Origin: Caprimulgus europaeus
Lineage: Eukaryota > Chordata > Aves > Caprimulgiformes > Caprimulgidae
Direction of reading: 5' to 3'
DNA: 64,000 nucleotides
Assembly: GCA_907165065.1 (NCBI GenBank)
Contig: OU015534.1
Location: 14,577,686-14,641,685 of the forward strand
Of this stretch, positions 37,205 through 49,450 are shown piece after piece. How positions within the stretch are numbered: position 1 is the first letter of the stretch; each line of letters opens with the position of its first letter. The notes under the pieces were generated by a model. It was not told the origin of the DNA and made no database searches. It saw only the letters and a list, made by a program, of their open reading frames with translations. The position numbers and the translations under genes are program-made.

Positions 37205-37345
37205 AGTTTTAGTGGTCATTAGCAAATGCCTGGATTAAATTCCCTACGGAGGGAATCTGATTATCAAGACAGCTTTCTGCAAATGACAAGCAGACTGATT
37301 ATAGAAAAGCACAGAGGATTACGGGAGAATGACCGTATCAGAGAA
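37205..37345. promoter_or_regulatory. candidate enhancer with clustered homeodomain motifs
   Basis: Four GATTA cores occur within 90 bp: GGATTA at 37232-37237 and 37316-37321 (TAATCC-type, the consensus for OTX/PITX-like homeodomains) and GATTAT at 37259 and 37297. A TCATTAGC at 37216-37223 adds another homeodomain-type site. CpGs are retained (ctacgga, tacggg, gaccgt). The function is inferred from motif clustering only. Confidence 0.25.
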
Positions 37346-39012
37346 AAAAAAGAGCAGAGTTACAGAGCTTAATCTGAGCTGAGTGGAATAGGCCAACTGC
37401 AGCCAAGTAGGGTAGGATGGCTCCATCAGAGCATAGCAAAGTAGGCCAATAGTGCTGGCAATGAGAAAAGGAGTGTGAGCCAACTCTATCAGGAGGAAAA
37501 GAGCTGAGAAGAATAGTTCCTTTGATGAAGAGTGTAATGAGCCAGCCTCTTTAAAGAGAGAATCAGACCACGCTCATCAGAAAATAGAATTGTACAGCTA
37601 CAGCACTTAAAAAGCTTGAAATCAATATTACTTGATTGAAAAGAACTGTAAGTATAATGCCAGAAGAGACGACTTCAGGTTGGAAACAGTCAAAAACCAT
37701 TAAGTACTCCATGTAAAGTAGCATGACGTGCAGTATACAATAGTGAGATAGACTACTAAAGAGAAAGTGAGTGAAGCCATGGCTTACAGAAGTCTTGGAA
37801 ATGTGGGTTGATCAATGTTTCTAACATAGTAGCAAGATCAGTGACTCAACAAGTACCTCTCACTGTATTTACTTTCCATCAGTATTTCTGTCCTTTACTG
37901 CGTCTTCTAATGATACATTGAGAAGAGGAGACGGGTAATCATAGGACTTTTCAGGAATGATTTTGAGAGAAATAGAATCTAGTAATGCTTTCCATTCATT
38001 GCAAAGTATGATGTAAAAGCACAGTGAGGTGATTGCAGTAACTGTTCAGTCACCAACAAATGGAACCAAGCAGTAAAAGTTTAAGGTATTTTTTTTATAT
38101 TTGTTAAAGCAAATATTTTCCACTTTATACCTTAGAAATTTGCATTGAAGTAAAATGTAAAGTCTTTCTTTTGAATAATGAATTGCAAATCTGAGACAAG
38201 CAGATACATCTGAATGCATCATGCTTCCTCTGAAATAATAATTCATGAAACAGCAGAATAAACACCTTTGTGCTTTAGTTTAAATAAGTTTTGTTTTCCT
38301 GTATCAATTTCACCAATACTATGATGACCTCCTCCAGGTTAGAGGACTGGCTAGCAGTTCTCAAAGACAGGATGAGGCACAGTACAGAGTTGTCACTGAC
38401 TTTCGTGTTCCTCGGTGCATGTGTGTTGGTCATTGCAGACAGAAGTCCACTGGAGTATCTTACTCAAGGTAAAGTAGAGGCTGGCAACTTGGAGATTAAT
38501 TTTTTCAAAAAGAAATAACAACCTGATGTTGTTACCATCTGTTAATTGTTTTAATTTGCACTTTATTCTGCCTTATGAATCCCTCTAGAATGATAAATGG
38601 TGAATGTTTTCCTACTTCTTTCTCTCCCAGAGCTCGATCCACAGTTATGGTAATGATTAATCTCTGAGTATTCATTAGCCTTTCTGCATAATCCTGATCT
38701 AGGAATGACAGTAAGGAGGATTCCTTATAGTAGAATGATGCAATACTCTGGGAAATTAGTCACTGAGAGTTCCAGTACAATAATGTTACATTACAAAGAG
38801 ATAATGACAACAAGAAAAAGTCTTACAGTGACACAGCATGTCTCTAAAAGTCTCTGGATTACAGAATCAAAGTGTTTTCTACAACCCCTTGTCCATATCA
38901 GGCTTTAATAACGCCTCTCATTATGACATTAGACAAATGAGACAGAATTTGAGTTATTCTAGTAGCTTCAAGCCAAAACTGCAAATCTGGGCTGTGTCTG
39001 ATAACCTCAGTT

Positions 39013-39058
39013 GGGGGGAAAAAAAAGAAAAAGTAAAAGAAAAAAAAAAAAAGAAAAG
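39013..39058. repeat. A-rich purine tract
   Basis: Six G followed by A-runs separated by single G or T residues; generates a lysine-rich end to an open frame here. Low complexity. Confidence 0.9.
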
Positions 39059-39322
39059 TATCTTCTAATTCTCTAGGGACTGTCTATTATAGGCAAATCA
39101 CTTTCAAGAAATGAGGTACAATTTGTGGTAAATTAACATTCCTGAGAGTGAATAGTGTCTGAATTTCTGCCAGAGAATGAAGCTGCCCTGGAGACTTGCA
39201 TGTGATGCTAGAGTTGAGCGTCCAGGCAGCCATCTGATGAAGTTTCATTTTGGCCTCTGTCTAAAAATAACGGTGAAGTCATAACAAAAAAACCCAAAAA
39301 TGTATGCATGAAAGCTTATAAG

Positions 39323-39344
39323 AAAACAAAACAAAACAAAACAA
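39323..39344. repeat. (ACAAA)n short tandem repeat
   Basis: About four units of AAAAC/ACAAA in 'gaaaacaaaacaaaacaaaa' followed by caac. Simple repeat. Confidence 0.9.
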
Positions 39345-40097
39345 CTTCCCTCAAGTATGTGCAGCAATTAGCAACAAAAAAGATACAGAAGAATGGAACG
39401 ATCACATAATATAATGTTTAATAGAAAATAAGCAAGTAGGGAGCACTGGGAGTAAAGAAAGAAACATGATAATATGTAGAATGCCCTTACACTATCTCAG
39501 TTTAAATCTAGCCTGAAAACTTTTCTATTTGCATCAACTATTCAGGTTTAGCTTCCTCTTTCCCCATTTTATAAAGGACTTTGAACTGACTGCTTGATGT
39601 TAAAAGCTGTATATAAATTGAAACTCTATTATGCTTCAGAGCAGATAAAGATACTGCAAACGCAAAGAAAAACTTTCAGATGAGACACACTACAGCTGGA
39701 AATGCAAACCACATTAATGGAAGAGGTTTTTGGTTTTTAGTTCTGCCAAAGGAAGAGGGAGGTCAAGGGTGAAGTTTTAAGGAATATAGGAAGGGATATG
39801 AAACAAAACCATAAAGGACAGTAAAATAGCTGAGTAACAAATGAAAGCACACACTGTTGGATGAGTCCAAGAGACCAGGCAGGAGGCCAGCAAATATGGT
39901 TGCAATATTAAAACAAGGGATGAAAATCATCAAGAAAATTATAGACACACTAAATGTCTGTATGTGGGGAGGGAAGGTGGAAAAAGTAAGGGACACAGAG
40001 GGAGTCATTAGATGACTGCACGAGGTTATATTTTACAGCATGTGCAGAACACTTGGCGTTTGTCACAGTTCATGCAGGGCAGCAGTAAGGGCATCCT

Positions 40098-40165
40098 AAA
40101 TATTAGATAAAATCTGGCCATATTGAAGTTAATGTGAGTTTTGACACTGACTCTGACAGAGCCAA
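40098..40165. repeat. relic of the TGAAGTCAATGG-core family
   Basis: 'aaaatctggccatattgaag' followed by 'ttaatgtgagttttgacactg' parallels 'aatcctggccccattgaagtcaatgggagttttgccattgac'. One half is well preserved, the other has decayed. Recall-based. Confidence 0.45.
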
Positions 40166-40195
40166 CATTCCATTCATTAAGGGGGAACTTAAATA

Positions 40196-40300
40196 CCCAC
40201 CTCAGTGAGGTAGTAAAAAACCTGTTATTTCATTTTGTAGAGTGGAAACTTGGACTCCAGTGAAACTAAGGCCATACTCTGTAAAGATTTATTGCCTCTG
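40196..40300 (-). repeat. possible MIR-like SINE remnant
   Basis: 'ctcagtgaggtagtaaaaaa' followed by 'cattttgtagagtggaaac' and 'ccagtgaaactaaggcc' keeps the order of reverse-complement MIR ('tatgaggtaggtacta', 'cattttacagatgaggaaac', 'actgaggc'). Divergence is high and the call is tentative. Confidence 0.38.
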
Positions 40301-42220
40301 TAAGGTCTAGAGGACTTCAAATTTTACCAACCATGTGTCTGGCATGTAGAATAAGATCTCAGAACAAGAATTAAGTGTTCATCTTTTCACTACAATATTC
40401 AGGTAAAATTAGTTTGGTAACTTAAATCAAGAGAGCTTCCTTGAGCTAAGCCAACAGGAGTAAGCTTACGCTAGATATTGAGAAAAAACTTGGGCTTTAC
40501 CATCCATGCTTAGCCAAAAATCTTGTTTTGTGGTTGAAGGTTTTATTTAGCAAAATGTCTATGAATAACTGAGAATAACTAGGAAATATTTCTAATGAGG
40601 TCAGGCTTTCCATGACATAAACACAGTCACACAGTCTTGCTTCAGATCAGGAGATGCTCATAGTTCACCAGAAGAAATGCCAGAGGAAATATTCATCAAG
40701 TTCCCAGTATACAGATGAGCAATACCTTAGGAAATACTAAGTAAAGAAGTCTGTAACCCAACCCTTCAAATTCAGTGTAAGAGGGAAACAAGTCCTAAGC
40801 ATAAGCATTTATTCATATTCCTTGAATTAACTGTGCATGATGTTTTCCTTTTAGAGAAATGCTGGAAGACTTGTTGAATACTTGTCATATTAAACAATTA
40901 TTGACAAAAAAACCTCTGAAATAAAATGTGGGAAGTACAACCTAAAACACTTATCCCTTTCCACAGTTGAATGCCCTGCTTAAAACTAAAAGTCATGATT
41001 ACTCTTTTATTTTTCCTGTGGATGAAGCTAGTCTTTCTTTATTTGCTGTTTGCATTATTTGTTATGACGTAGTGTTATCAAGACTGGAGATGTATATTAA
41101 TTCCAGAAAATCTGACTCACTCACTGTGGTGGCTATGGCTTGTAAATCTCCTCACATGTGGGAATGAACATTTCTCCGGAACTGAAGTCCTTCCTCATCT
41201 AGTTTTTTGGTTTCTGGTGGCACTAATAGAGATTTCACATTTACTATAGCTGTCCAAAGACTGTAAATAATGTACATCTGTATATAATTAAAGATATTTT
41301 AGATAGGACAAAAAAAAAGCTTTTTTTTTTTTTTTTTTTGCTTATAAGATGATAGATCAGAAGGGATTTTAAGCATTATTGGACCCCCAACCTTTACCTA
41401 AGTCTCATTTTCAGTGTGTAAGGCATATACAGACTTTTGCTTTGCAACTGGTTGGAACGTCAAAGTGTTGTTTTCAGCCAGCTGGAAGCTCACTGTGCTT
41501 CCTCTAAAACAGGGACTATGTAAACACTCCAGCCAAAATCGCCAAAACTTTGACTGCTGACACCTTAGCTAAAAACTGCATGAGCTCAATTAACTTTGAC
41601 TGAAAATAAAGGAGCAATAACAAGATCTGTCCTGTTACCTGAGTTGCAGCTGCAGGGCTGTAGTTGTAGTTGGATGCAGGAAGGACATCTGCTTGTGCCT
41701 CAAGCTTCTTGGAGCTATTACTAAACAATGTGATTTTGATGTCCCACATTTCCTTAAGTTTTTGCTTAATGTACTAACCCTCCATCTTCCTTGCTGCTGG
41801 GACTTTCCTCATGACTATTTGTCCTGGAGTCTGGCAGCCTCTCCCAAGTCTTCTTGTGCATGAATTATTACAATGTTCCTACTGCAGGAATCAACAAAAC
41901 ACCCTGTCTTATTAAAAATTATTTTCAAACATTATTTATGTATAGAGTTGACAGCTAATATGGTTTTCTTTTAGTCAGGGTGTTTGTTATATTTCATACA
42001 CTCCATGTTCTGTTTTTTTATCAGCCAGGGACCACTCTTTTGGAAGGACAGATCCTTTCAAGGAAAGAAATTAAATTGGCAAGTGAAGCTCTTCATTCCA
42101 AATATATTTTCAGTTCTTGACCAGCTACAGCCTTAAGGGAGTCTATCCATAAACCATTGATCTAGACCAGAGTATTGCAGATCACTCTGGAGCCAAAAAT
42201 AACTTCTTTTGATTCTTTTC
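40301..42220. other. unique non-coding sequence
   Basis: No gene is recognised. The A9-GC-T19 element at 41310-41339 is listed separately. Open frames of 66 and 77 codons show no domain. Confidence 0.55.
41310..41339. repeat. A9-GC-T19 self-complementary tract
   Basis: Nine A, GC, then nineteen T: AAAAAAAAAGCTTTTTTTTT is a perfect 20-bp palindrome within it. It would form a hairpin or cruciform and is prone to length change. Confidence 0.95.
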
Positions 42221-42225
42221 CCATA

Positions 42226-42293
42226 GAAAAAAAACCCCACCAACACCACCCCAAAAAAACCCAACCAAACAAACAAAGCAAAACCAAACCAAC
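42226..42293. repeat. A/C-only low-complexity tract
   Basis: About 67 bp containing almost only A and C (AAAACCCCACC, CCAAAAAAACCC, AACCAAACAAACAAA) with a single G. It resembles the CAAA-type low-complexity sequence common in bird genomes. Confidence 0.9.
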
Positions 42294-42892
42294 TTTCTAT
42301 TACTGGCCTAAGTTGTGACTTAGATTTTTGTAATATTAAGTTGTATGCATTTTACACATTTCTAATTGTTTCTTTGTCTTGAACCACTACAATTAAAGCT
42401 GTATTACAGATGAAGGAGACAAAAAGGTTAAGTACCAATACATTAAAAATAAAATACAAAACCCCCTTCAAAGCACTTCTCAAATACATAGTACACAGGT
42501 TACATGAAAGTAATCGATATAAACGTTTTATTTATGCTAACATTGGCCAGGCTATATGATTAACTTAAGCTGAACCATTCAAGTCTTGTAGTCTGAATCT
42601 GATAGTGGGTGAACAAGTAGAAATAAAATCTGAAGGAAAAAAAAAACCAACAACAATTATGAGACTGAATGCACAGTCATTTGTATGTAAAGTATATTCT
42701 AGTATCTTATATACAGGAGAAGACACAGATGTAAATTAGTTACAAAAACAGAGAGGATAAATGTATATTTAAAAAATAAGGGTAATAGTATTTTATAAAC
42801 ATGGAAATACAGGTGGGCTATTGGATGCTGGATAATCACTGTCAGCAACTAGCAATGTTATTTATTTTCAATTATCAGTTCTGCTCTAAAGT
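42294..42892. other. unique AT-rich non-coding sequence
   Basis: Nothing recognisable in this stretch apart from short A-runs. Confidence 0.6.
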
Positions 42893-43206
42893 ATTCATAG
42901 AATCATAGACTAGTTTGGGTCAGAAGGGACCTTTAAAGGCCACCTAGTCCAGCCCCTCTGAACTGAGCAGGGGCATCTTCAATTAGATCAGGTTGCTCAG
43001 AGTCCCATGCAACCTGACCTTCAACGTTTCCAAGGATGAGGCTTCTACCACCTCCCTAGGCAACCTGTTCCAGTATTTCACCACTCATTGTAAAAAAAAT
43101 ATTCCTTGTATCTAGTTTAAATCTACCCTCTTTTTGTTTAAAACCATTGCCTTTTGAGCTACCACAGCAAACCCTGTGGGTCTTCATCTTTCTTGTAAAA
43201 CCACCA
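42893..43206 (-). mobile_element. CR1 LINE 3' fragment (copy 4, older)
   Basis: The plus strand begins with the reverse-complement tail 'attcatagaatcatagac'. It continues 'ggtcagaagggacctttaaa', 'gccacctagtccagcccc', the ORF2 tail region ('ccacctccctaggcaacctg'), and further 5' material to 'catctttcttgtaaaac'. Sequence and tail differ from the copies at 4.5, 9.2 and 15.5 kb, indicating another and older CR1 subfamily. The coding part has stops and indels, so no meaningful open frame survives. Confidence 0.9.
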
Positions 43207-46200
43207 TCTATAGAGATCTATAGAGAACTTAGGACCTGGTATGCAATGGGAAATGCATGTTTTTCACTGACCAAAAATAGGTTTTATCTCCTATGGAAAG
43301 CAAATAGCTGTCTTTATCCTTCAGCCTCTCCACTTCTTGCATAGTACAGGACTTAGTGTGGTTCTAGCGTTCAGGAACTCCCAGATTCTCCAGACTTTTC
43401 TCTACGTCTCCATGCCTTCCAATTCCTCCCATTGAGGAAACTGTTGTGGAAGAACAGAGGACATATAACAGAATTTAACTATTGAAAATAATTAAATAAA
43501 GTATTAGCATTTGCACTCCTTTATCAGTAATTCCAAAATGAGATAAGTAAATAAAGTTGCAGCCTAATTAAACTGTATTCATTTTATCTTATCTATTTCT
43601 CCCCAAGTGTCCTGGACAGCTGTACCTTACAAAACAGATATCAGAGATGCCTAAAGAGTAAACTCTCATTAGAGAGGTACTATTAAGCATGTATCATTTG
43701 TATGCCATCTTCACCTGCAACATGCAGTTTTACAACTCCTTTTGTACTGAAGTACAAATAAGGTAGTATAGAATAAAAAGGTAAAACAGAATAAAGATAT
43801 GTTCCCTGTTCATTGCTAGCATGAGATATTTCTCAAGTGACAAAAAGCGAGGGAGTCCTGCACGGAACACTATTATTTCTGTGTTATCACCTCTTGCTGA
43901 GATACCACAAGTCTCAGCACATTTGGTATTTTCCTTATCATCACTATTGTAGTCATCACGTGCCTATATAAGAATCCCAGATTTCACTCTAAAAAAAGAA
44001 ATGCTCTTGCACTCGTTTTGAAATGAGAATTGATTAATGGCTGCTCACAGCTTGGGTTGCTGGTACAGTTTCTAACCTACTTTAATGTTATTATCTAATA
44101 GCAAGTAGGATTTTTTTGATAGCAAAAGCAACAACTCAGAAGTGTAACTAGCTCACTCTACAGAAATTTAGTAGAAAAAGCTGTCTTTCAAGCACTTGTC
44201 ATGAATGCTGTTTCAAAAACCTGTGACTAGCACCTTATTTGATCCCCAAACTTGTCATTTTGGCTCATTTATCAAAAGCACTTACTTCAGTCTCAGCCAG
44301 CTGCAAAACCATTTGAGGTTATCTTGCCAGAGAAGGAGTGTTCATATCCTGCTCAACTTGAAAAGCACCTTTGCTCTTTACATACCAGAAGGTAAATATA
44401 CTATAAAAATGCCAAAGCCTACCACAGTTCAGGTATTTGAGAGCCTCATGAAGAAAAGACACACAGAGAACCTGAATAGAGGCTGCCCATTAACTTTTCA
44501 AAGAATGCAAGAACATAATTCTTGACTCTCTGAGGTGAGCAAGTCATCAGCTCACTCTTAATTCATTCCTCTCTTAACAAGCTTATAGAGCAAACCACTA
44601 CAGAGAAGAGCGTGCTTTAAAAAGCGATCCCCACTTTAAAGGCAACCCCACTCCCCAGCTGTGCTGTGAATCTTCTCAGGAGACAAGAGCTATGCATGGC
44701 CTTTCTTAGGGCACAGTGTAGCATTTACTATTAAAAGCAAGTGGCAGCAACAATATAATTAAAAATCCCTTTCATTTCTTTTCCTTCATAAAGCAAAAGG
44801 TGCACAGATTTGAACAATGTTCTTAACAATAGAGCAAATATCTAATTGGGCTCCAGAGATGGCACCTTTATAGTAAATGTTATGTTCCTGTTGAGATCTC
44901 CTTGCTCTTGAAGATAGGGGTTTCTACCAGGAATGGTAACAGATGCTTACATTTACCAGTATTAGCAGATGCCACTTTATTAAAGACAGCATGGGAATGA
45001 ACTCCCTGAGTTTGAATTTCATAAAGTTTGTTAAAGAAATATTTTTGAAAAGAGAGGAAGAAACTATGTTTTAATGATGTTCACATGTTTCCCCAAAGAG
45101 TGAAAGCTGATATGTGCAGGCGTCGAAAGCATTACATGTTAATATCATTAAAGTGGGGGAGGGTACCTAGAAAAAGTACAAACATAAATGTTGTTGACCT
45201 CCCTGGCAAGAGGCTGAAAAGGAACTTGCTCTGGGAAGCCAAGACTTTTTTCCTCTGTAACAACTAGGTAGGTGATGGCTGTCTTGCAAAATTTATGGTA
45301 TCATTTTATTTATAGCAGATGTCCCCTAAAAGCAAACAGATTTGCTTTATGCTACACAAATCTTATGGATAATTACAAAATATAATGTGGAGGTTCAGTA
45401 ATGCTGCAGACATCAACAGTATTTTCTAAAATGGGTTATGAATGAGAAGAGAAAAAAATATCCCAATACTGATCTAAGGCTTGAAGATAAAAGGTTAATC
45501 AAAACAAGACTTTTGCTGATGCTTTCTAGAAACTTGTTGTTTTAAGGGGAAAAGGTAAAAGTTGAAACTTTGTGTAGACCCCACTAATTAAATTACCATT
45601 TACTCAAAATGAGTCTTGCAGCTCCAATAAAGATGATCAGATGCCAATATAAGCCTTAAGTAGTATGAGTAGTTATGTTCAGAGACCTATAACCTGAGAG
45701 TTTATTTTGGATGTCTTTTTTTCAAGCAGGGAAAGAATCTTACTTGAATCTCTTGCTCTACCTAAATAAAACTAGTTCAAATCTTCAGTTTCATTTTCTT
45801 AGTGGAACAGATATGATAAACCTCATGTTCATTTATGCTGTGGTGGTTTTCTTCCTAAGAAGGCATTGCTGAGTTGCATCTTGCAGAAATTTCATCATCT
45901 CAAACCGACTAAAAGAATCAAGAACAATTAAACTGGACATTGTAGTGTCACAGAGAAGTTTTACCAATAGAGGAGCTGATTAAAGAGGAAGTGCCACCTT
46001 TTTACATCAAAATTTTAATTCCCCATTTTAAAGTCTTTCCAGTTTCAAATACAAAATTTGATCCTTCAAGCCCTTGGACATGAACAAAATTGCTGTTGGT
46101 GGGGTGCTTGCTTCCCTATTTTTTTCCCCTAATTAGCAAAGTTCAAGCTGGAAATAAATACATTTATTTGAAAACTAAATACAAATGGACAGAAACAATA

Positions 46201-47690
46201 CATTTGTGAATTCACTATTCATTATTCATGGTTTGTAAGAATGCGTATTTCAAAAAGAAAGTCATTAAAGTAATTCTATTGTTCTGATTTGCAGGTCTTC
46301 ATGATAGTTTAAGCAACAAAATATTTAATCTCTCTGGATTGCAAAAGCAGAAACCCCGACAAGGACAGGAGATTGACAGAATTTGTAATAATATATTATA
46401 TACTTATGTTATATATTTGTAATTTCAAGGACATGATTCAGAATGACCCTATTGCAATGTTGTGTAGGTATTGTTCTACACTGATTTGCATTAATATCTA
46501 CAGAAGAGTTTTCCTCTCTTATTACTGCTTCAGAGGAAATGCTTGTCATTAAAATTCTGGTCACAGATGTGGGTTAAAATATCTCTAACCTTTACAAATG
46601 TATTATGTGGCACTACTGACATAGCTTTTATTGCAGATAAAATCTATAACAAATTCTGTGTGTGACAGGAGAGGAACATGATTTTGTATTAAACTCAGAT
46701 GATAGAGATGCAATCCTTGCTTGTATTTTTAAAATGTTTTGGATATAGTAAAATGAGTTAGATTTTCTACTCCATTGCAGTTAGAAAGCCATTAAATCTA
46801 TTCATTTTCATTTAGCTTTGGATTTTTTATAAATTTTTTTATAAATAAAGTGGCTTTCAAAATTCATTTCCAGTCTTGGTTGAATCCATCAGAAGTAAAC
46901 AAGAAATCAGTTTATTGGGACAGACCATCTAACATCTATCACTGAAAATTTTTTATAACCTACTTTAAACACACCCCACAACCTTCTGCTTCCTAACTTC
47001 CATTGATATTTGCATATCTAAAAGAGTTTCACATTGACATATTTATTTTCCAAGTATATTTTGCACATCCCTTTGTATAAACAGCATCCTGAACATCACT
47101 TCAACTTGCTCATCATGCAGTACCAAGGTAGTACTTTCCCCATGGTTATAGTCACAGTGTTGTCATCCTGGATATGTTTACACAAGAGAGTTGCATCAGT
47201 TCACAAGCTGAAGGCATGAGTTTAAACCAGTCTCTAAAGGATATTATTCCCCAATATTTTTTTTCCTGCAAGAAGAGTACCTTTTTTGTTTATATTAGCT
47301 GGGCTGATTCCGTTCTTGTTGCAAAACAAAATAGCTTCCTTGGATAAGGTGACAGTTTCCATTGGTAGTTATATTGGCATAACTGCCACTGAAATCTTAC
47401 AACCAGATCTACCACTGTGTCATTAAGAGTGCTGAGGCTGTCACTGTGCAGATGGAAGAGAGGGCTTGCTGCAGGTCAAGACTTAGACATTGTAAGTTTA
47501 TCTTTCTTAACTTGTACAGCTGGAGACTTAACTGCATTTTGATGTCAAACACACTCTTTAGGATGAACCTGTCCTAATGAGCACAATGCAATACAGTATT
47601 CCATTTCACAACGTAGTAGACAACTGTATCAGAACTTGTCACCATATTCATGCATCATCCATGTGATTATATAATACAAAAGCCTACTAC
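43207..47690. other. unique AT-rich non-coding sequence
   Basis: No gene, RNA or mobile element is recognised over 4.5 kb. Open frames of 60-106 codons have no domain or composition features of a gene. Confidence 0.55.
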
Positions 47691-47691
47691 C

Positions 47692-47717
47692 TTTTTTTTT
47701 TTTTAAAAAAAAAAAAA
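47692..47717. repeat. T13-A13 perfect palindrome
   Basis: Thirteen T directly followed by thirteen A, a 26-bp perfect inverted repeat with no spacer. It can extrude as a cruciform or transcribe into a hairpin, and is a slippage-prone site. Confidence 0.97.
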
Positions 47718-49430
47718 GAGAGTCACACCAAGTGACTGTTGTGGCTTCAGCTGTCAGGGTGAACTCACTAAATATAATTGATTCTCATGTTTACTGGTGG
47801 AGAGAGGTATATCTATGTTAGTGGATGATCTTTAACTAGGAAGTGTTTTGTTTGGGAAAAGGAATTGCAAAATGGGGGGAATTTAACCAAAGAATAAAAT
47901 AAAATTTAACTAATTATATTAACTAATAGTGATTATGATATCTTCAGTTTCTATCCCAGGAAACATCAGAAAAAATGTAAGAAAATCCCATCCTAGTCAC
48001 AGAGCTGGTCTACAAGGATGTGTTTGGGGCAAGAGGGGCATGACAGTCAGGGACATGAGGGTCATGAAAGTCAGTGCTGGGGCTCTTCAGCTCAGTCCAA
48101 ATGGGTATGTGTGGTCTGGAGAAATGCTTGTAAGGGACAAAGAGGATTTCATTCAAATGAAATATCTCTGGATCTTTAATCCTCAAACTGTCTTCTCTCC
48201 TTGTACAGTTTCTAGCACCTTGAACATCCAGGAACAGTCTAGGGTTATGGAATAATTCAATGCACACTTAGGAAGGAATAAGCTTTTTGAAGAGTTGACA
48301 CAATTGCCTGTGGACCCTTGGTGAAGCACTCTGTATTGGCAGTAACAGAGAGAGAAAAAATTGCACAATGTTTTGTTATTTAGCAATACTTATTGATGAA
48401 AGGGTGTGAGGAAGGGAACCAAACAAAAATCAGTTAAAAGTGGCATGGGAAGTTACAAAACTGCTGAATTTTGGATGGGACGAGTGGTGGGATTTGTCTG
48501 ATTAAGATGATGCACACTTGATTTTGAAGGCTTCCAATGCATTTTTTTCATACAGAAAGGAGGTATTTGAAAAAGAATACTCAGTCTCTGATGTATCAAA
48601 AATGTATATTGTTCAGCACTGAGGTGTTGTTGAGTGTGTACTGCTTACCACTGCTGACATGGGACAGGGATTGTTAAGAGCTATGAGTAACCTCCAGTGC
48701 ACTAGCTGTACACTCAGAATATAAGAAGGAAAAGTGAAAGAAACCCCTCAATGTTTTTAACTGCTATGCTTTTCTTATTTAACTCTTCCTTCAGTGCAGC
48801 GCTAATTTGTGACAGTAATTGAAGACTGGATATTCAAGGGTAAGAGCTGGGATAGGGTCCACCACCAAGCTGCCATCTGCACCTCCACGTTCACTACAAA
48901 CCTGCTGTATGCCAGCACCCTACTGAGTGCTAAGGAATAGGTCATGCTAACAGATGCTTTGGGCCCCATAAATAGCTAGTCAGTTCTTCCCAGTGCCCTC
49001 CCACAGTTAACATTGGCTTGTAAGGTCTTAAGTCAACTTCTGATGATAGCAAATCCTACATAAGTATGTATGTATTTTGACATTCTGATGTAGACACAGC
49101 AGAATGTATACATAGAGACTCATTTCCTCATCAGGAAAAGAGTGCATTGAAATCAAGAACTCTCAAATTATTTTGATGTTTTGAATTATTTGATTGATGA
49201 GTTTTCAACCCCTCTGAACTCAGACCAATAAAATAGGCAAAGAGCTAAACAAAATCTTTGTAAAATAAAGTATTTGACCAGTGATAGCAATGAAATGTTT
49301 ATTTTGAGAATTGCAAGAATATGAGGGGGTTCTTGATAGAAAGAAGATTTTGTATATTAAGTGTCCCCAACCCTGCTGCTGAATTTTTTCTGCAATTTGC
49401 TTACTTAATAAGATTGTGGGAACAGATATC

Positions 49431-49450
49431 TTTTGTTGTTGTTGTTGTTT
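49431..49450. repeat. (GTT)n microsatellite
   Basis: Five to six perfect GTT units in 'ttttgttgttgttgttgttt'. Confidence 0.9.

Larger units (their letters stand above)
37346..40080. other. unique non-coding sequence with A-rich tracts
   Basis: No gene is recognised. A purine-rich tract at 39013-39058 (A8, A5 and A12 runs separated by G) and an (ACAAA)n run at 39323-39344 are low-complexity. The 75-codon frame at 38291-38518 was considered as an exon and not accepted. Confidence 0.5.

Noticed and set aside
38291..38518. 75-codon frame with a hydrophobic stretch (LSLTFVFLGACVLVIA) and a nearby GTAAAGT
   Set aside because: Considered as a membrane-protein exon, but there is no recognised family, the acceptor is weak and the frame runs into A-rich sequence; not supportable.
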